This document shows positions 42,866 through 54,381 of a DNA stretch of 64,000 bases, one piece after another. The stretch is taken from positions 1 through 64,000 of the forward strand of contig JAKSZP010017508.1 of assembly GCA_022478985.1 (NCBI GenBank), in the 5' to 3' direction. The DNA is from Massospora cicadina. Lineage: Eukaryota > Entomophthoromycota > Entomophthoromycetes > Entomophthorales > Entomophthoraceae. Under the pieces are notes generated by a model that saw nothing but the letters and a program-made list of their open reading frames with translations, was not told the DNA's origin and did not search any database. The translations under genes were made by a program, and so were the position numbers. Every line of letters begins with the position of its first letter. The first letter of the stretch is position 1.

Positions 42866-43700
42866 TGTTGGGATATTAATATGTCCACGTTACCCAGCTT
42901 ACTCAGAATATCATAGGATCTGCTTGCTCACTAGAGGACGAGGCCTTCTAGTGGATATTGGAGTTATTGTGCCCACAATAACTATTGTTTAAAGAATATT
43001 CTGAACGAGCATTGATAGATTTTTCAAGTTTTAATCCCATTTGTTTACTAAAGTTTCACTGGAGAAATTCCAACAAAAAAACAAGCGATTTGATTATTGA
43101 TTTTAGTATTGGTAATTCATTTAGCTTAATGAAGTCAATTGGGCTTTGTCACCAATCAACTAACAGAATTTTAGGAGTCGCTAGGCGATTGATGGCACCT
43201 TACTAGCAAGTTACCTTTTAGGTATCATGACCTGTTATTTTATAAAAAGAGTTCCATTACCTAAGCAGGTTGCTAAACTAATAAGGGTGGCTCGCTAGGG
43301 TTGAGCGAAGGCGTTGGGACACGCTCTTCTATTCAACCCATGAGGGTCATGTTTCATGTCAGTGAGAAAATCCAATCAAACCAATGATGAAGATCATCAT
43401 TAATCGTGAACCAGGAGGGTTAATTCATCAGCGTTGGCTGCCGTTTTTGATTAGGGCTCAAATAGAAGTGTTGGGCGCTGATTTCCCTTATAAATTCCCT
43501 TTCATTTTAGAAATAATGAAGATAAGATAATATAAGATTTGCTTAGTTTAATTACTCTTTATAATTTAGACTTTAACACATTGGTTATATAGTTTACTCT
43601 TAAGATAAGAGTTTAAGGATCAGATATTCTTAGTCTATTTTTTGCCATCAAGATCTCCACGGACTCTGTGTGAAGAGAAGAGAAGACGGAAGTGTTACCT
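42866..43700 (+). repeat. Probable Gy5 5' LTR
   Basis: Starts TGTTGGGATATTAATATG directly after minus-strand Gy2 sequence, with TATA-like CCCTTATAAATTCCC at about 43484-43498, and gag begins shortly after. The partner LTR lies beyond the window, so the right end (about 43700) is a guess. GGGAC at 42861-42865 would be the target duplication. Confidence 0.55.
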
Positions 43701-43721
43701 ACCTACCAAGATAATTTATAG

Positions 43722-45266
43722 ATGAATAAGCACCAGTTTAGCATTGCAATTCACACTCAACGTGGATTTAAGAGCACTCAAATTGATAAAAGTATTCATA
43801 CTATTACTATCACAAATTCAGTTAATATCAACGATTTATCAACGCATTTATTAAAAACCTGTGCCTTTAAAAGGAGAGCTGAAGCGAGCTACAATCCTGA
43901 GAAGAGTAAACAGCTCTAAAAATTTACCACTAGGTGCTCACTACAGGGGTAGTTGAGTTTTTATAGCCAAATTTAATAAAAAAAGCTATTAAGGATGTTC
44001 AACAAGGACGAGATGAGGAAGATTTAACAGAATTAGAGACCATTAATAAGTTTGCTCTAAACTTGATGTCACAAGCTGATCTCACTGCATTGGAGAAATG
44101 GGTGACCAAATCCAAGGAAGAGGACGAGAAAGTCAGGGATATTAACAAAGATCTTTATGGGAAAAGGCACCTCCTTGAATAAGAATGAAACTGAGCTTAT
44201 CAAAGTAATTTTATTTCTGAAAATAATCGTAAAGCAGACAGAGAAGGCTTTTACCAAATTCAGGGAGCTTTAGTAAAGATATTGAAGCGCATAGAGGAAC
44301 TAGAGAATCATAAGTGTTATTGCGCTCAGTTGGAGGCGAACAAAGCCAAAGATAATATGTTTAAAATTCCATTTAGGAAGAGACAACCTTTGAGGAATAT
44401 ACCTGGATTGTTCGCCACCATTTTGAACATGACTTTCAAAGGAACTTAAAGTGTTAGTAGGTTTGTCAGGCAGAAATATTCTGTCAGTGGAGCTACATAT
44501 AGATTTCAGGGTACACTATAAATGCCCACATTTCACCTGGATAACATACCGGCGTTTTCCAGCCTAATCAATAGATGATCTTCAGATACAGTGACTGACA
44601 AAAGGAAATAACCGTGATGAACTGCCTGGAAACCAAATGCCAGAATCTGGTGTTACCTCATCTCAATAGAGATAACTGGACCTAAGTGATGCCAAAGGAG
44701 CTATTATGCTTGAATTTAATAGTTCTGTAAGAATGGCAAACCATAAACAAAAAATTTTGGGCATCCAGTTCAAAAAAATGAGACCTTGGGTGCTTTCACC
44801 AATCGTTTTTACCAGGAATCGCAGATCCTGGCTGGGGTGAAAGTATTATATAATTTTGATGCATGCATAGCTATGTAAGCGGCGCTTTGGTCCTACCATG
44901 AGTTGCATTGTACAATGGCGTCGGTACTAATAAAATAGACTTTCAAATCGCAGATGGTGAACCATTTCATGATGCTAGGAGCACATTTAAAGCACCCAAC
45001 TGAGCCTCAAAAGTTATTCAGACCAGATCCCAGAATACTTTATAATTTGCCAAGGATAGTAATGAACAGTAGGATCAAACATGACAGGAAATAAGACTGA
45101 TGGACAGAAACGAGTGGATAGAGATCCAGTTCATTGTTACCAATGTGGAAAACTTGGCCATTTAGTTTCTCAAAGTAAAGAGAAGAAGCCTAGTGAGCAA
45201 GTTTCTTTTGTACAGACTAAAGAAAAGGAAATCAGTCAAGTGTCAGGAAAAGGACCCGCAGTCTAG
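43722..45266 (+). pseudogene. Gy5 gag
   Basis: The 65-codon start (43722-43919) is followed by coiled-coil segments (KDVQQGRDEEDLTELETINK, WVTKSKEEDEKVRDINKDLY), then MPTFHLDNIPAFSS and a capsid-like FYQESQILAGVKVLYNFDA, and finally a zinc knuckle CYQCGKLGHLVSQS at about 45136-45177, in which the last Cys is Ser. Many stops. The order and the knuckle match Gy4 gag. Confidence 0.75.
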
Positions 45267-45375
45267 ATATGGGCCAATATAGCACTGCAATAAAGCCTGT
45301 TCACCCTGATATAATGAAGGATGACATTAATTCTGATTTATTTGTATATATGATGCACCTGATCTGCTCTACCAG

Positions 45376-45709
45376 GTGGTCAATTTAGATGTCAACATGA
45401 TTATCCAAGCAAATGAGAAGGAGATAGACCCAGAAATTGTGAAAGATGTTGCTCAGCCGTACTCTTGTCAGATAGCAGAAAAGATTAGATCCTCTAAAAG
45501 CATGGAGGAATTACTCAAAATTATACTTGGCGAGGAAAACATATCACTCACTATTAGCACAATCAAGGAATCTTTCCCTAAATTTATCTATGCTATTAAT
45601 TCATACTATTGATTTGGTGAAAAGTGAAACATTTCACTCAGTAATTAATTTACTGCAATACTCTGAGTATACATATGTGGACATCATAGTCAATCAGAAA
45701 AGAGTATGG
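45376..45709 (+). pseudogene. Gy5 protease, upstream linker and first strand
   Basis: MVNLDVNMIIQANEKEIDPE... corresponds to the linker before Gy4 protease (both contain QPYxxQI / KPYVQQI and INSYY/IDSYY), then SEYTYVDIIVNQKRV, where the frame is cut by RetS copy 2. The catalytic part resumes at 46476. Confidence 0.7.
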
Positions 45710-46470
45710 AACTAATTGATTCAATCCATCTGAGGCTCTCAAATGGATTGATGAAAACGAATGGCTGTACCATGTGAAGCCAGATTTTGTTTTGAAGGAG
45801 TTTTATTGTTAATCCACCTGATTTGCATCCCCGCCATTTTCACCCCTTAAAATGGTTTTACAGTTTGTAAAAAAATACAAATAAAAAGGGAGTTGAGCGC
45901 CGCAGCTGCTCCTTGTTAACACCCTACTCTGCCAGCAACTTCATGGAGCGATGGAACCCCTCGTTGTAAATTTTCCTATCCCAAATTTCCCCCATGATTT
46001 TGATGAAGATGCAAAATATGAAATTGAGGAACTTGCTTTTGGTGCAAGCCGCTCTTGCATCAATGCGGCAAAAACTTCTTATTTTGACCCAATTACCCCC
46101 AAATTCGCCAGCGCATCAAGTCATTCACTTGTATGCCTTCTCTCATCATTTTCGCTGAGCATCAACTTGCTCAATATGTTGAGGCTATGGACAATGTCAG
46201 GCACATGAAGAAAACTCACAACTATACCTCCTGATGCCCCATGTTGCAGATGCTCCTACCCTGATGTCCGCCATGGTCCTCCAGCTAAAGCTGGTGCCAG
46301 CCAAAAGTTTCCTCAAAGCTTCCTCACCTTATGATATGGCTTTCTAGGCTGTTAGCGGAGGTGCCATATTAGGATTTTTTAATTTATGATAAACCCTTTG
46401 TTTGGCTCAATTGCAAATAAAGATGCGTTGTGGCTCCCCCTTTTGGGTTAGACACCACTAGTGTTAAAAT
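45710..46470 (+). mobile_element. RetS copy 2, longer at the 5' side
   Basis: Shares with copy 1 everything from ACACCCT(A/C)CTC(T/C)GCCAGCA to the terminal TAGTGTTAAAA, but extends about 190 bp further 5'. The extra part encodes, in one frame, SEALKWIDENEWLYHVKPDF then VLKEFYC, the tail of an unrecognised protein. The short ORF (45951-46208, MEPLV...) is frameshifted near 46090. AATAAA is near 46418. The flanks show only a doubtful target duplication. It interrupts Gy5 protease. Confidence 0.7.
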
Positions 46471-46475
46471 ACACG

Positions 46476-46508
46476 GGCAATAACTGACAGTGGAGCACTT
46501 AAATTATT
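46476..46508 (+). pseudogene. Gy5 protease catalytic site, cut by Gy6
   Basis: Reads AITDSGALK: Asp-Ser-Gly of the retropepsin followed by the start of VNIVS. After Gy6 (46514-55016) the same protein continues as TKLVK at 55022. The two exactly complement the Gy4 pattern DSGAPVNIVSTKLVKK. Confidence 0.85.
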
Positions 46509-46513
46509 GTATC

Positions 46514-47144
46514 TGTCAGGATTCCCACCCAAATGGCAGATTTGGATATGTTGGATAATGGTTTTGATCCCAAACTGACCATAAGGCCCACAATTCTGTT
46601 GGGGATAATCCCTGACGAAAGTTGACAGCCATTGAGGTCAACAATTAATCCAGATTCAAATCACAAGTTCTAAATCCTTTCAGGCATTATCCCTGACAAA
46701 AGTTGACTATGACCAAAATCAGTGATCAAACCCAATTGATATGCCAGAGTCCTAGTCCCTCAAAGTCACCCAATGTCAGGGTTCAAACCTGAACTACGAG
46801 GTGAGCTCTATAAGATTGAACATGTTAAATGGGGCTTGTACCAAATCCCCAATTTGTTTATCTATTAGCTCTAGGTTTGGATGGCTTATATGGTCCTGGA
46901 TTAAATTCCTCATTTCCCTCAAAAAGCAATTATTGAATAATAAACTTTACGCTTTTTCCATTTTCACAATTTTATGTTAAAATGATTTGTTTTTATTAGG
47001 AATTTCTTGTACAGATATAGTATCTGAAAAAAGACTTCTTGACCAAGAGAAGCACAAATAAGCATATCCAACACCCTGAAACTTCAGGTCCCCTGGCCTA
47101 AAAACTACCAAGGGATATGAAATAATACACCCGTGGTCCCAGAA
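46514..47144 (+). repeat. Gy6 5' LTR
   Basis: TGTCAGGATTCCCACCC ... CACCCGTGGTCCC. Matches the 3' LTR block by block (GATATGTTGGATAATGG, CTGTTGGGGATAATCCC, GACAGCCATTGAGGTCA, AAGACTTCTTGACCAAGAGA). The first bases TGTCAGG against TGTTGGG are a CpG-decay pair. The right end is slightly degenerate. A TGATGCTCC primer-site candidate follows at 47149. Confidence 0.9.
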
Positions 47145-47209
47145 AAACTGATGCTCCTTGCCAGCTTCACACCAAGTTCATGGTGAAATATAATTAAAAA
47201 CCCCAACTA

Positions 47210-48110
47210 TGAACAATAATAATCTGGCATCCAATCTCATTTAATATCAGGAACACCTTAAACTCTTTGATAATTTTCCCGCTATGATGCGCGGATGTAG
47301 CAGCGAATTCTCACTGTTGAGCAACACCAACTCAAACTTTGAGATGCAACTACTGAGCTCAAAAGCAAAATTCAGAAGCTATCCCCTACTGTTGCCACCA
47401 AATCGGCCCTACGTGCTGCCCACAATTGGGTAGACTCGATAATTTAGGATATCACCATATTACAACATAAAATGGAAGCCCTTCATCCTTACAAAACGTC
47501 CAGCAATAACAGTTCCCCTTTAGGTGAAAATGGTCCCCCAATGTCAATAAACGTTGTTTGACCATTAACTCCCCCAGTGGAATGTTTAAATCGTCATATA
47601 AAGAAAGTATGTCATCAGCGAAGGGAGCATCTTCTTTTTCTTATTTTGTTATGAAAATGCTATGGAAGAAGCCACTGACACCCAGCAAATCAAGCATCTA
47701 ACTAACTGTCTTAGTCAAATAGCTCAAGACATTATGGTCCCCCATCTGATGCATTGCCATACTTGGACTGATGCTAAGACTTCCTTGCTTCAGGAATTTG
47801 GGAGCGTCTAAATCTTAACCAACCAAAAACAGACCTTTATGGGATAAGCCTTAATTGGGGGGAAACTATCAGTGAATTTGCCCATCGTTTTTACCTTGAA
47901 GCACAAACTCTGGTTGTAGGGAATCGTCTTATGTTAGATGATGCCATCACCGCTGCATTATTGGCGGTTAAAAATATACCTGTTGTACTTTACCTTAAAG
48001 CGGTGAAGTCTAACTTAATGTCATTCTTCCATATTAAAGAAGATATATTGGAAATTCTGTACAAACTACATAAACCCGTCAGGCCACCTTGTTTTAAATC
48101 CTAATAAGCC
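47210..48110 (+). pseudogene. Gy6 gag
   Basis: MNNNNLASNL starts at 47210; a capsid reading is clearest at about 47660-48060: AMEEATDTQQIKHLTNCLSQ, DIMVPHL, TDAKTSLLQEFGS, then in another frame LNWGETISEFAHRFYLEAQT, LDDAITAALLAVKNIP and LHKP. No zinc knuckle was found. Pseudogene. Confidence 0.75.
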
Positions 48111-48590
48111 CCGGTACCAAGTGTTGGCAATTACAACCCAATTAACCTACACCTGAATTATATTGCTCCCATTGCTGAAGAAACAATCACACTGTAGCTG
48201 ACTGCCACATACTTAACGTAAGTCAGCAAAAGATCAGTCAGTATAGGGAAAGAGGCACCCTATGCTGATTAAAAACAAGTGCCTCAAGACCCTTGTTCTA
48301 GCTCTAGCTCTATTCCCAGCACTTCAGGTTGTTTTTTATTAACAGCTCCTGCAGAAGTTGAAGTCCCTCTGTTTATTCAAGGAAATAAACACCTACAGCT
48401 TCCTTACTTATATGTTGGTCAGTTACCCCCACAAATTTTGACAGTCAACTATTCTATGGAAATTCAAATGCTGGCAGACAAAACATAAAAATGCATTAAA
48501 CAGCCCCAAGCTTAGCCATGGCAGAATTCTCCGCTTACTTCATTGAAAATCTCTACTGACAGCCTAATAGCTGTTAATTCCCAGTTTGGA
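48111..48590 (+). other. Gy6 gag-protease spacer, no domain
   Basis: Holds an open frame 48279-48488 (69 codons, Ser/Pro-rich start) without recognisable motif, probably the gag C-terminus or protease linker. Confidence 0.45.
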
Positions 48591-48599
48591 TCTTTGGTG

Positions 48600-48990
48600 G
48601 TTTGAGTTGAGGTAGTCATACATATGGCTAAAGTCCTGGAAATCTTTGATACCAGCTCACTGGTTAATGATATTTCCTCCTGACTCATCCAAAAGATAAA
48701 AATGGCTCCAGACTTGATCCATGAGGCTAAATATGGAACAGCAGGTAGTCAGTCTACTAAGGCGATTAAAGCATATTCTGCCTTACCACTCTGATTTGGG
48801 AAACTCTTAGAACTGCCCTCACCATCGCTTTATTAATGATACTTATGAGTTGCTTATTGGGGTCCAACTGATGCAAGAGTTTAACTGCTTTATCAACCAC
48901 AAGGAAAATACCTATCCCTACTAGGGTATAAGATTCCATTAATATTTGAACTCCCCGTCAAAAATAATGGAGCCCCCAAAAATGGGCATG
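48600..48990 (+). pseudogene. Gy6 protease relic
   Basis: VLEIFDTSSLVNDISS..IQKIKMAPDL, then KYGTAGSQSTKAIKAYSALP. The catalytic triad reads Asp-Thr-Ser; a GGC-to-AGC change would explain the lost Gly. The ILIG hallmark is weakly visible as ELLIG near 48850. Confidence 0.75.
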
Positions 48991-49059
48991 CTTCCTTGAG
49001 TACCTATCCTCCATTTGCAAAATTGAGTACAAAGTTTTAGGGGAAAAACTAAATTACCC

Positions 49060-49345
49060 CAGAGGAGTGGATGCTGAAGAGGGGATCCCTCTATATGTCC
49101 CTCATCCTATCACAATACCCTCTGGCTCACTTTTTATTGTGGATATGTGAATCATGATTCACATCCCTCATAACCAAGTTTTAGAGCTAAGTGGCCACCC
49201 AAACCCTTCGATCAAAGAAGCGTTGACATACCAAGGATTTTTGGATCCTGCTTATGGGAAATATATATCTATTCTATTAGGAAACTTAACAACTGAAACC
49301 ATCCAAGTCCCTCAATATGCCCCTATTGCTTATGTAAACTCATGA
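49060..49345 (+). pseudogene. Gy6 dUTPase-like module, best preserved overall
   Basis: One frame with a single TGA (49148) gives VDAEEGIPLYVPHPITIPSG, then IMIHIPHNQVLELSG, YQGFLDPAYGKYISILLGNL and TIQVPQYAPIAYV. In order: motif 1 position (EGIPLYV for aGYDLYA), the TIPxG strand, IPxN..LxL (motif 2 region), motif 3 GFLDPAYGKYI (with Asp and Tyr), and the IAQL-like IAYV. Length (about 95 residues) is short of a full dUTPase (about 130-150), lacking the glycine-rich C-terminal arm. Asp of motif 1 is replaced by Pro. Confidence 0.7.
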
Positions 49346-49504
49346 CCTATCAAAAATATTGCCGATGTAAGTTGTTTTGGCTCATTGCAGGATTTAGGAT
49401 TTGATCCTCCACCCACCATAGCTTTGATTGATAGTATAATTGGGGATAATCTTACCCTGAATGAATGCTAAGATGTAGAAAATCTCCTTGAGGAGTATTG
49501 CAAT

Positions 49505-50568
49505 TGTCACGAAATTGACCCTGGGCTCCGCTAGTGTGCCAGGCCAACCAGTATAAAGACTGGTGGCCCTTTGCTGTTTCGCCTTCATTGGCATACCAAC
49601 CCCTACAAGTCTTGCGTCCAACCCACCAACTAACCACCAATGGCTTTTCCTTTAGCCCCAGGCATCCTTGGCATGTGCCTCGCAAGTCCTACCCCCTTCC
49701 TGGGTGGCTCAGGCACTCCCGCGCTGCCCCATCCTTGTGACACTTCACCAACCCATCTGGGCATGCCCTGGAGAGTCCATCCCCTTCTTGGGCGGCTATG
49801 GCACCTCCCACACTGCACCCCTCTAGGTTTGGCGTCCTGTCAGCGCATCCGCTGGTAGCCAGCTGGCCAGGTTCCCACTGGTTCCTCATAAGGAGGAGGC
49901 ATGGGAGCTGGCAGCGCCAGCCACTCCAGGCGTGATCATTTGAGCCTATTGGGGATCTCCTATACTACCTTCCCCACTCTAGTTGCACTAAGCTACTTTA
50001 AACAAACAGGTCAGAGGGCAAACAAGAGATGTTTATTAGGAGGGAATGAACGAATATTTATACTACTTACAGGGCTATTGCGCCCAAGTACTCTTTGGCC
50101 AATCAACTACTAAAAATCTCGTCAGCCTTTTTGATTCCAAACCTCTATCTGATCATAAACTTTATTCATTCATACTCATAGCGATTCCCTCCAGATCTGC
50201 TCATCTGATCACTGAATATTATAATTAGGTCAATCCATTCTTAGCATTAGTCGCTAGTCAATTATATATAAATTTGTATATAAATAAGACTTTGATCATC
50301 CTCAGCATGAGTCACTGGTGCTCCAAATTAAATGATGGAACCATTTTGGAAGATTCATAATGGGTTCATCAGCTTTCCGCTGGAAACTCCCACAATGATA
50401 TTTGGATGTCATTTTGGCAGTGAATGTAGCTTCCGCTGAACCTAAACTCTATCAAATTTATAACATTAAATAGTATCAAACTAGGCGATTAGCCGGCAAT
50501 TACGCCTGACTAATTGAAACCCCTAATTTGGATAATATTGGAAGGATTCATCTGATTAAATCATGACA
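49505..50568 (-). repeat. TRIM-b left LTR (3' LTR in element orientation)
   Basis: 1064 bp. Shared with the right copy over its full length, e.g. GCCAACCAGTATAAAGACTG / GCCAACCAGTATGAAGACTG, the CATTGGCATACCAACC block, the TACTACCTTCCCCACTC block, TATATAAATTTG near 50265, and the AATTGGATA-type tail. GC-rich at the left, AT-rich at the right. Confidence 0.92.
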
Positions 50569-50747
50569 TTGCCCTCCACTTAACCAGATGATATCCTTCA
50601 GCGTGACCCACCCCAATGGTGGGTCAAGACTTCCCAGCGCCCTCAAAAAGGAGCGCAGGTCTTAACCAGTGGCTTTCGCCACTCCATAACCAAAACCTCC
50701 AACTACTCAAGCAGCCCACCAGCGAATCCCCCTTTAGTGAGCACCAC
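50569..50747 (-). other. TRIM-b internal region
   Basis: 179 bp with no ORF of note. Contains the candidate primer site (complement of 50731-50746, TGGTGCTCACTAAAGG on the minus strand) and purine-rich tract (complement of 50569-50585). Confidence 0.75.
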
Positions 50748-51810
50748 TGTCATAAAATCGACCATGGGCTCTGCTAGTGTGCCAAGCCAACCAGTATGAA
50801 GACTGGTGGCCCTTTGCTGCTTCACCTTCATTGGCATACCAACCCCTACAAGTCCTGCGTCCAACCCACCAACTAACCATCAACGGCTTCGCCTTTAGCC
50901 CCAAGCGTCCTCAGCGTGTGCCCCAGCAAGTCCTGCCCCCTTCCTGGGCAGCTCAGGTACTCCCGCGCTGCCCCATCCTTGCGACCCTTCACCAACCCAT
51001 CTTGGCATGCCCCAGCGAGTCCATCCCCCTTCCTGGGTGGCTATGGCACTCCTGCGCTGCACCTCGCTAGAGTTGGCGGCCTGTCAGAGCATCCGCTGGC
51101 AGCCAGCTGGCCAGGTTCCCACTGGTTACTTATAAGGAGAAGGCATGGGAGCTTGCAGCACCGGCCACTCAGGCATGATCACCTGCGCCTATCAGGGATC
51201 TCCTATACCACCTTCCCCACTCTAGTTGCACTAAGCTACTTCAAACAAACTGGAAAGATGGCAACCGGGAGTTGTTTATCAGGAAGGAATGAATGACTAT
51301 TTATACTACTTACAGGGCTACTGTGCCCAAGTACTCTTTGGCCAATCAACTACCAGAAATACCATTGGCCTCTTTGATTCCAAACCTCTATCAGATCATG
51401 AACTTTATTCATTCATACTCATAGCGATTCCCTCCATATCTGCTCATCTGACCACCAAATATTAAATTAGGTCAAGCAATCTTCAGCATAAGTCGCTGGT
51501 CAATCATATATAAATTCATATATAAATAAGACTTTGAGCATTCTCATCATGAGTCACTGGTGCTCAGAATTAGATAATGGAACCATTTCAGATGATTCAT
51601 AATGGATTCATCAGCTTTTTTCTGGAAACTCCCACAACGATCTTTGGATGGCATTTTGGCAGTGAACGCAGCTTCCACCAAACCTAAACTCGATCAAATA
51701 TATAACAAAAATAGTATCAAACTAGGCAATTAGCTGGCAATTACACCCGATTAACTGAATCCCCTAATTTGGATACTATTGGAAGGATTTATCTGGTTAA
51801 AATCATGACA
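50748..51810 (-). repeat. TRIM-b right LTR (5' LTR in element orientation)
   Basis: 1063 bp. Differences from the left LTR are again often at CpG (TGGGCTCCGC against TGGGCTCTGC; TTGACC against TCGACC). Confidence 0.92.
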
Positions 51811-51815
51811 GCGAT

Positions 51816-52614
51816 ATTTTCCTCAGGACCAAGCGACTATGGGAAAAAGTTCAGGGTATTTCATCAAACCAAAACTGAAGATCACCCTCCATTTAAATCC
51901 TGATCATAACAAAAATCCAAAGTGGAGGAAGCTCAATTACCCTAAAGTTACAGCAACTGTTGGAGGCCAGGTTACTTGTGCCTTCCAAAAGTCCATGGGC
52001 TTCCCCACTCTTATCAATTCAGAAAAAAGATGGTGGTCACTGTGTTGTTATGGATTATCGCTGCCTCAACTCTATAACTTGCAAAGATTGTTACCATCTT
52101 CCATATGTAGATGACTCTTTACGCTTAATGTCAGGGTCCCACTATTTCTCAGCTATGGATCTTGCCAGTAGATATTAACAAGTTGATTTGTCACCAGAAG
52201 ATCGGGCAAAATGCGCTCTCATCACAATTGAAAGACTATTCAAGAGCACTCAAATGCCTCAGGGGTTTTGTAACGCCCCTGCTACCTTCCAAGGAGCTAT
52301 GGATGGACTACTAGGCGATTTAAAACGCTCCTGCGTACTTCTTTATCTTGATAATATTACAGTTTTTTCAAGAACCTTTACTGAACATATAGATCACCTC
52401 AGGCAAGTATTTCAGCGGTTATGGCAATTGTCGTTAAAACTAAAGCCATTAAAATGCTCTTTCTTCAAATTGAAACGGATTTTTTGGGTCATAAGGCGAG
52501 TACAGCCAGAAAATCCCCAATGGATGATAAGGTCTTAGCTATTGCTAAGATGAATCCCCCTAAATCCCTGCGAGATGTACAGGGTTTCCTAGGAATGATG
52601 GGCTATTAACCAAT
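51816..52614 (+). pseudogene. Gy6 reverse transcriptase
   Basis: DIFPQDQATMGKSSGYF, PSKSPWASPLLSIQKKDGGH, VMDYRCLNSITCKDCYHLPY, FSAMDLASRY..VDLSPEDRAK, MPQGFCNAPATFQGAMDGL, CVLLYLDNITVFSRTF and NPPKSLRDVQGFLGMMGY. All blocks are recognisable. The catalytic box is YLDN (52344-52355), so the second Asp is Asn and the enzyme would be dead. Stops include TAA after SRY and a shift near 52480. Confidence 0.9.
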
Positions 52615-53150
52615 TTATCCCCCATTTCACAGACACCTCCAAGCCTCTGGTGTATCTACTAAAGAAAGGCATACCCTTTCAGTGGAGAGAAGAGCAACAG
52701 CAGGCCTTCAACCTGCTATGTATCTCTCTCTCCCACTCCCCAGTACTTATACATCACAACTTTGATTTACCCTTCCTCCTTTTTACTGATGCTAGTGATA
52801 TTGCCATTGGATTCATACTTCTCAGCATGATGAGAACTTAGTGGAACATCCCTTCGCCAACTACAGCAAGACCTTATCTAAAGCTGAACATAATTATAGC
52901 ATTACAGAATGCGAATGACTGGTGGTATTATTAGCTATTAAGAATTTTTGGCCTTATTTATATGGGAAACATTTCACTATGGTACTGACCATGCTTCCCT
53001 GCGATGGCTGCAGCAAATGAAGGACCCTGACGGAAGGTTAGCCAATGGGCGTTAAAACTTAAAAATTACGACTTTTCCATTATCCACCGACCAGGTACAA
53101 TCTATCAAAACGTGGATTGCCTATCTTGACTTCCCATTTTAAACTATAAC
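52615..53150 (+). pseudogene. Gy6 RNase H
   Basis: YLLKKGIPFQWREEQQQAF, LPFLLFTDASDIAIGFILL (catalytic Asp), SKTLSKAEHNYSITECE, then frame changes, ASLRWLQQMKDPD and KNYDFSIIHRPG, ending in NVDCLS.LP where the stop is TGA for CGA. Confidence 0.88.
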
Positions 53151-54381
53151 TGACCCCAAAGAGGATCGACTCTACGACCTCCTAACCCAACCACAATTAA
53201 CGGAAGGACAAATCCCCAACCCTCAAAAAAAAGCGAAAAAATCGGTAAACCTCCAAGTCAATAATGGTCAACTATGAAAACTTGTGTCTAAACAATGGGT
53301 GCCTTATGTAAGACCATCATCTTAAACTGACATCTTATTAGAGGACATCGGCAAGTCAGCCATGGGGGAATTTGGAAAATCTACCAGTGGCTTAAAACTC
53401 AATGCTATTGGGAGGGAATGCTTGTTTCTATCCAGGGTGTATTAAGTCCTATCTGTTATTTAAAAGCCAATCCAAACCTAATCCCCACTCTCAACATCCA
53501 GTGGTCCCACCCTGTGAACAATTCCATACTATTAGCATTGATGTGGCACCTCTTCCTAGAGCCTCCAATGGACATCAGTTCCTCCTATTAGCCGTGGACC
53601 ATCTAACTAAGTGGATCAAAGCTGTATTGCTTCCCACCACTTCAGCAAAAGCCACTGTCACTTTCTTATATAATAGGATTATTACACAGCATGGGTGCCC
53701 TAATGTCATTCTTTCTGATAACAGACAAAATTTCCACTTGATGCTAGTGAACGATTTAGCCGACCTGATGGGAACCAATCAGGTATTCTCCACCCCCTAC
53801 CATCCTGCAACCAATGGAATGGTAGAATGGGTAAATGGTACCCTAATGGCCACCCTTCAGAAAATGGCCACAACTGACCCACTGCACTGGCCCCAAAATT
53901 TGCCTAGTGCAATTCTGGCTTATCAGATTAGTTATCATTGAATTAATAAGATGTCACCATTCCAAGCGTTGTATGGCAGAAATACCCATTTTCCTTCCAA
54001 GGTCCAGGCGATGCTTGATCAAGCTTCTCTTGAAGCACCTGAAGTCTATATACGAAGTATTGTAAATGAAATCATAAGACTTCAGGCCCTGGCTGCTGAA
54101 AACCTGTTCGCCATAACCAGTAGAGAAATGGCTCAATCTAACGACAAGCATGATCCTCTACACACCTTCCAACTGGGTGACCTCATCCTATTCTACCATA
54201 ATTGGCCTGGAGGTCATTATTACAAACTAGGTACCAACTGGTCAGGGCCCTATCAAGTCATATATATAGATGGGGCAATGAACACTCAATTGTAGAGGTT
54301 GTTCGGGCACAGTCATCAACCATGTACATAGTCGCTTTATCCATCTGTTTTCCCCCTACTCCAAGATCTAAAGGGTGGTAT
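53151..54381 (+). pseudogene. Gy6 integrase
   Basis: A zinc-finger part (about 53340-53460, GGIWKIYQWLKT), then a long clean frame (53402-53941) with TISIDVAPLP (Asp 53540-53542), HQFLLLAVDHLTKWIKAVLL, VILSDNRQNFH (Asp 53717-53719) and MVEWVNGTLM (Glu 53825-53827): D-D-35-E kept. After a TGA (YH.INKMSPFQALYGR) the C-terminus (53951-54295) includes LGDLILFYHNW and KLGTNWSGPYQVIYID. Related to Gy1 and GyM integrases at the end. AAAGGGTGGTAT (54370-54381) is the polypurine tract. Confidence 0.9.

Larger units (their letters stand above)
49505..51810 (-). mobile_element. TRIM-b: large-LTR non-autonomous LTR element inside Gy6
   Basis: Two LTRs of 1064 and 1063 bp (49505-50568, 50748-51810), each beginning TGTCA and ending TGACA, enclose only 179 bp. 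The target duplication is GCAAT (49500-49504) and GCGAT (51811-51815), one CpG change apart. Orientation is minus: read leftward from the right LTR, TGGTGCTCACTAAAGG stands at the primer-site position, and a purine-rich AGTGGAGGGCAA stands before the left LTR. No gag or pol, so it must borrow enzymes. Confidence 0.9.

Noticed and set aside
49534..49858. Pro/Trp-rich ORFs in both TRIM-b LTRs as a gene
   Set aside because: Both copies are in LTRs, several frames on both strands are open at once because the segment is GC-rich, and frames differ between copies.
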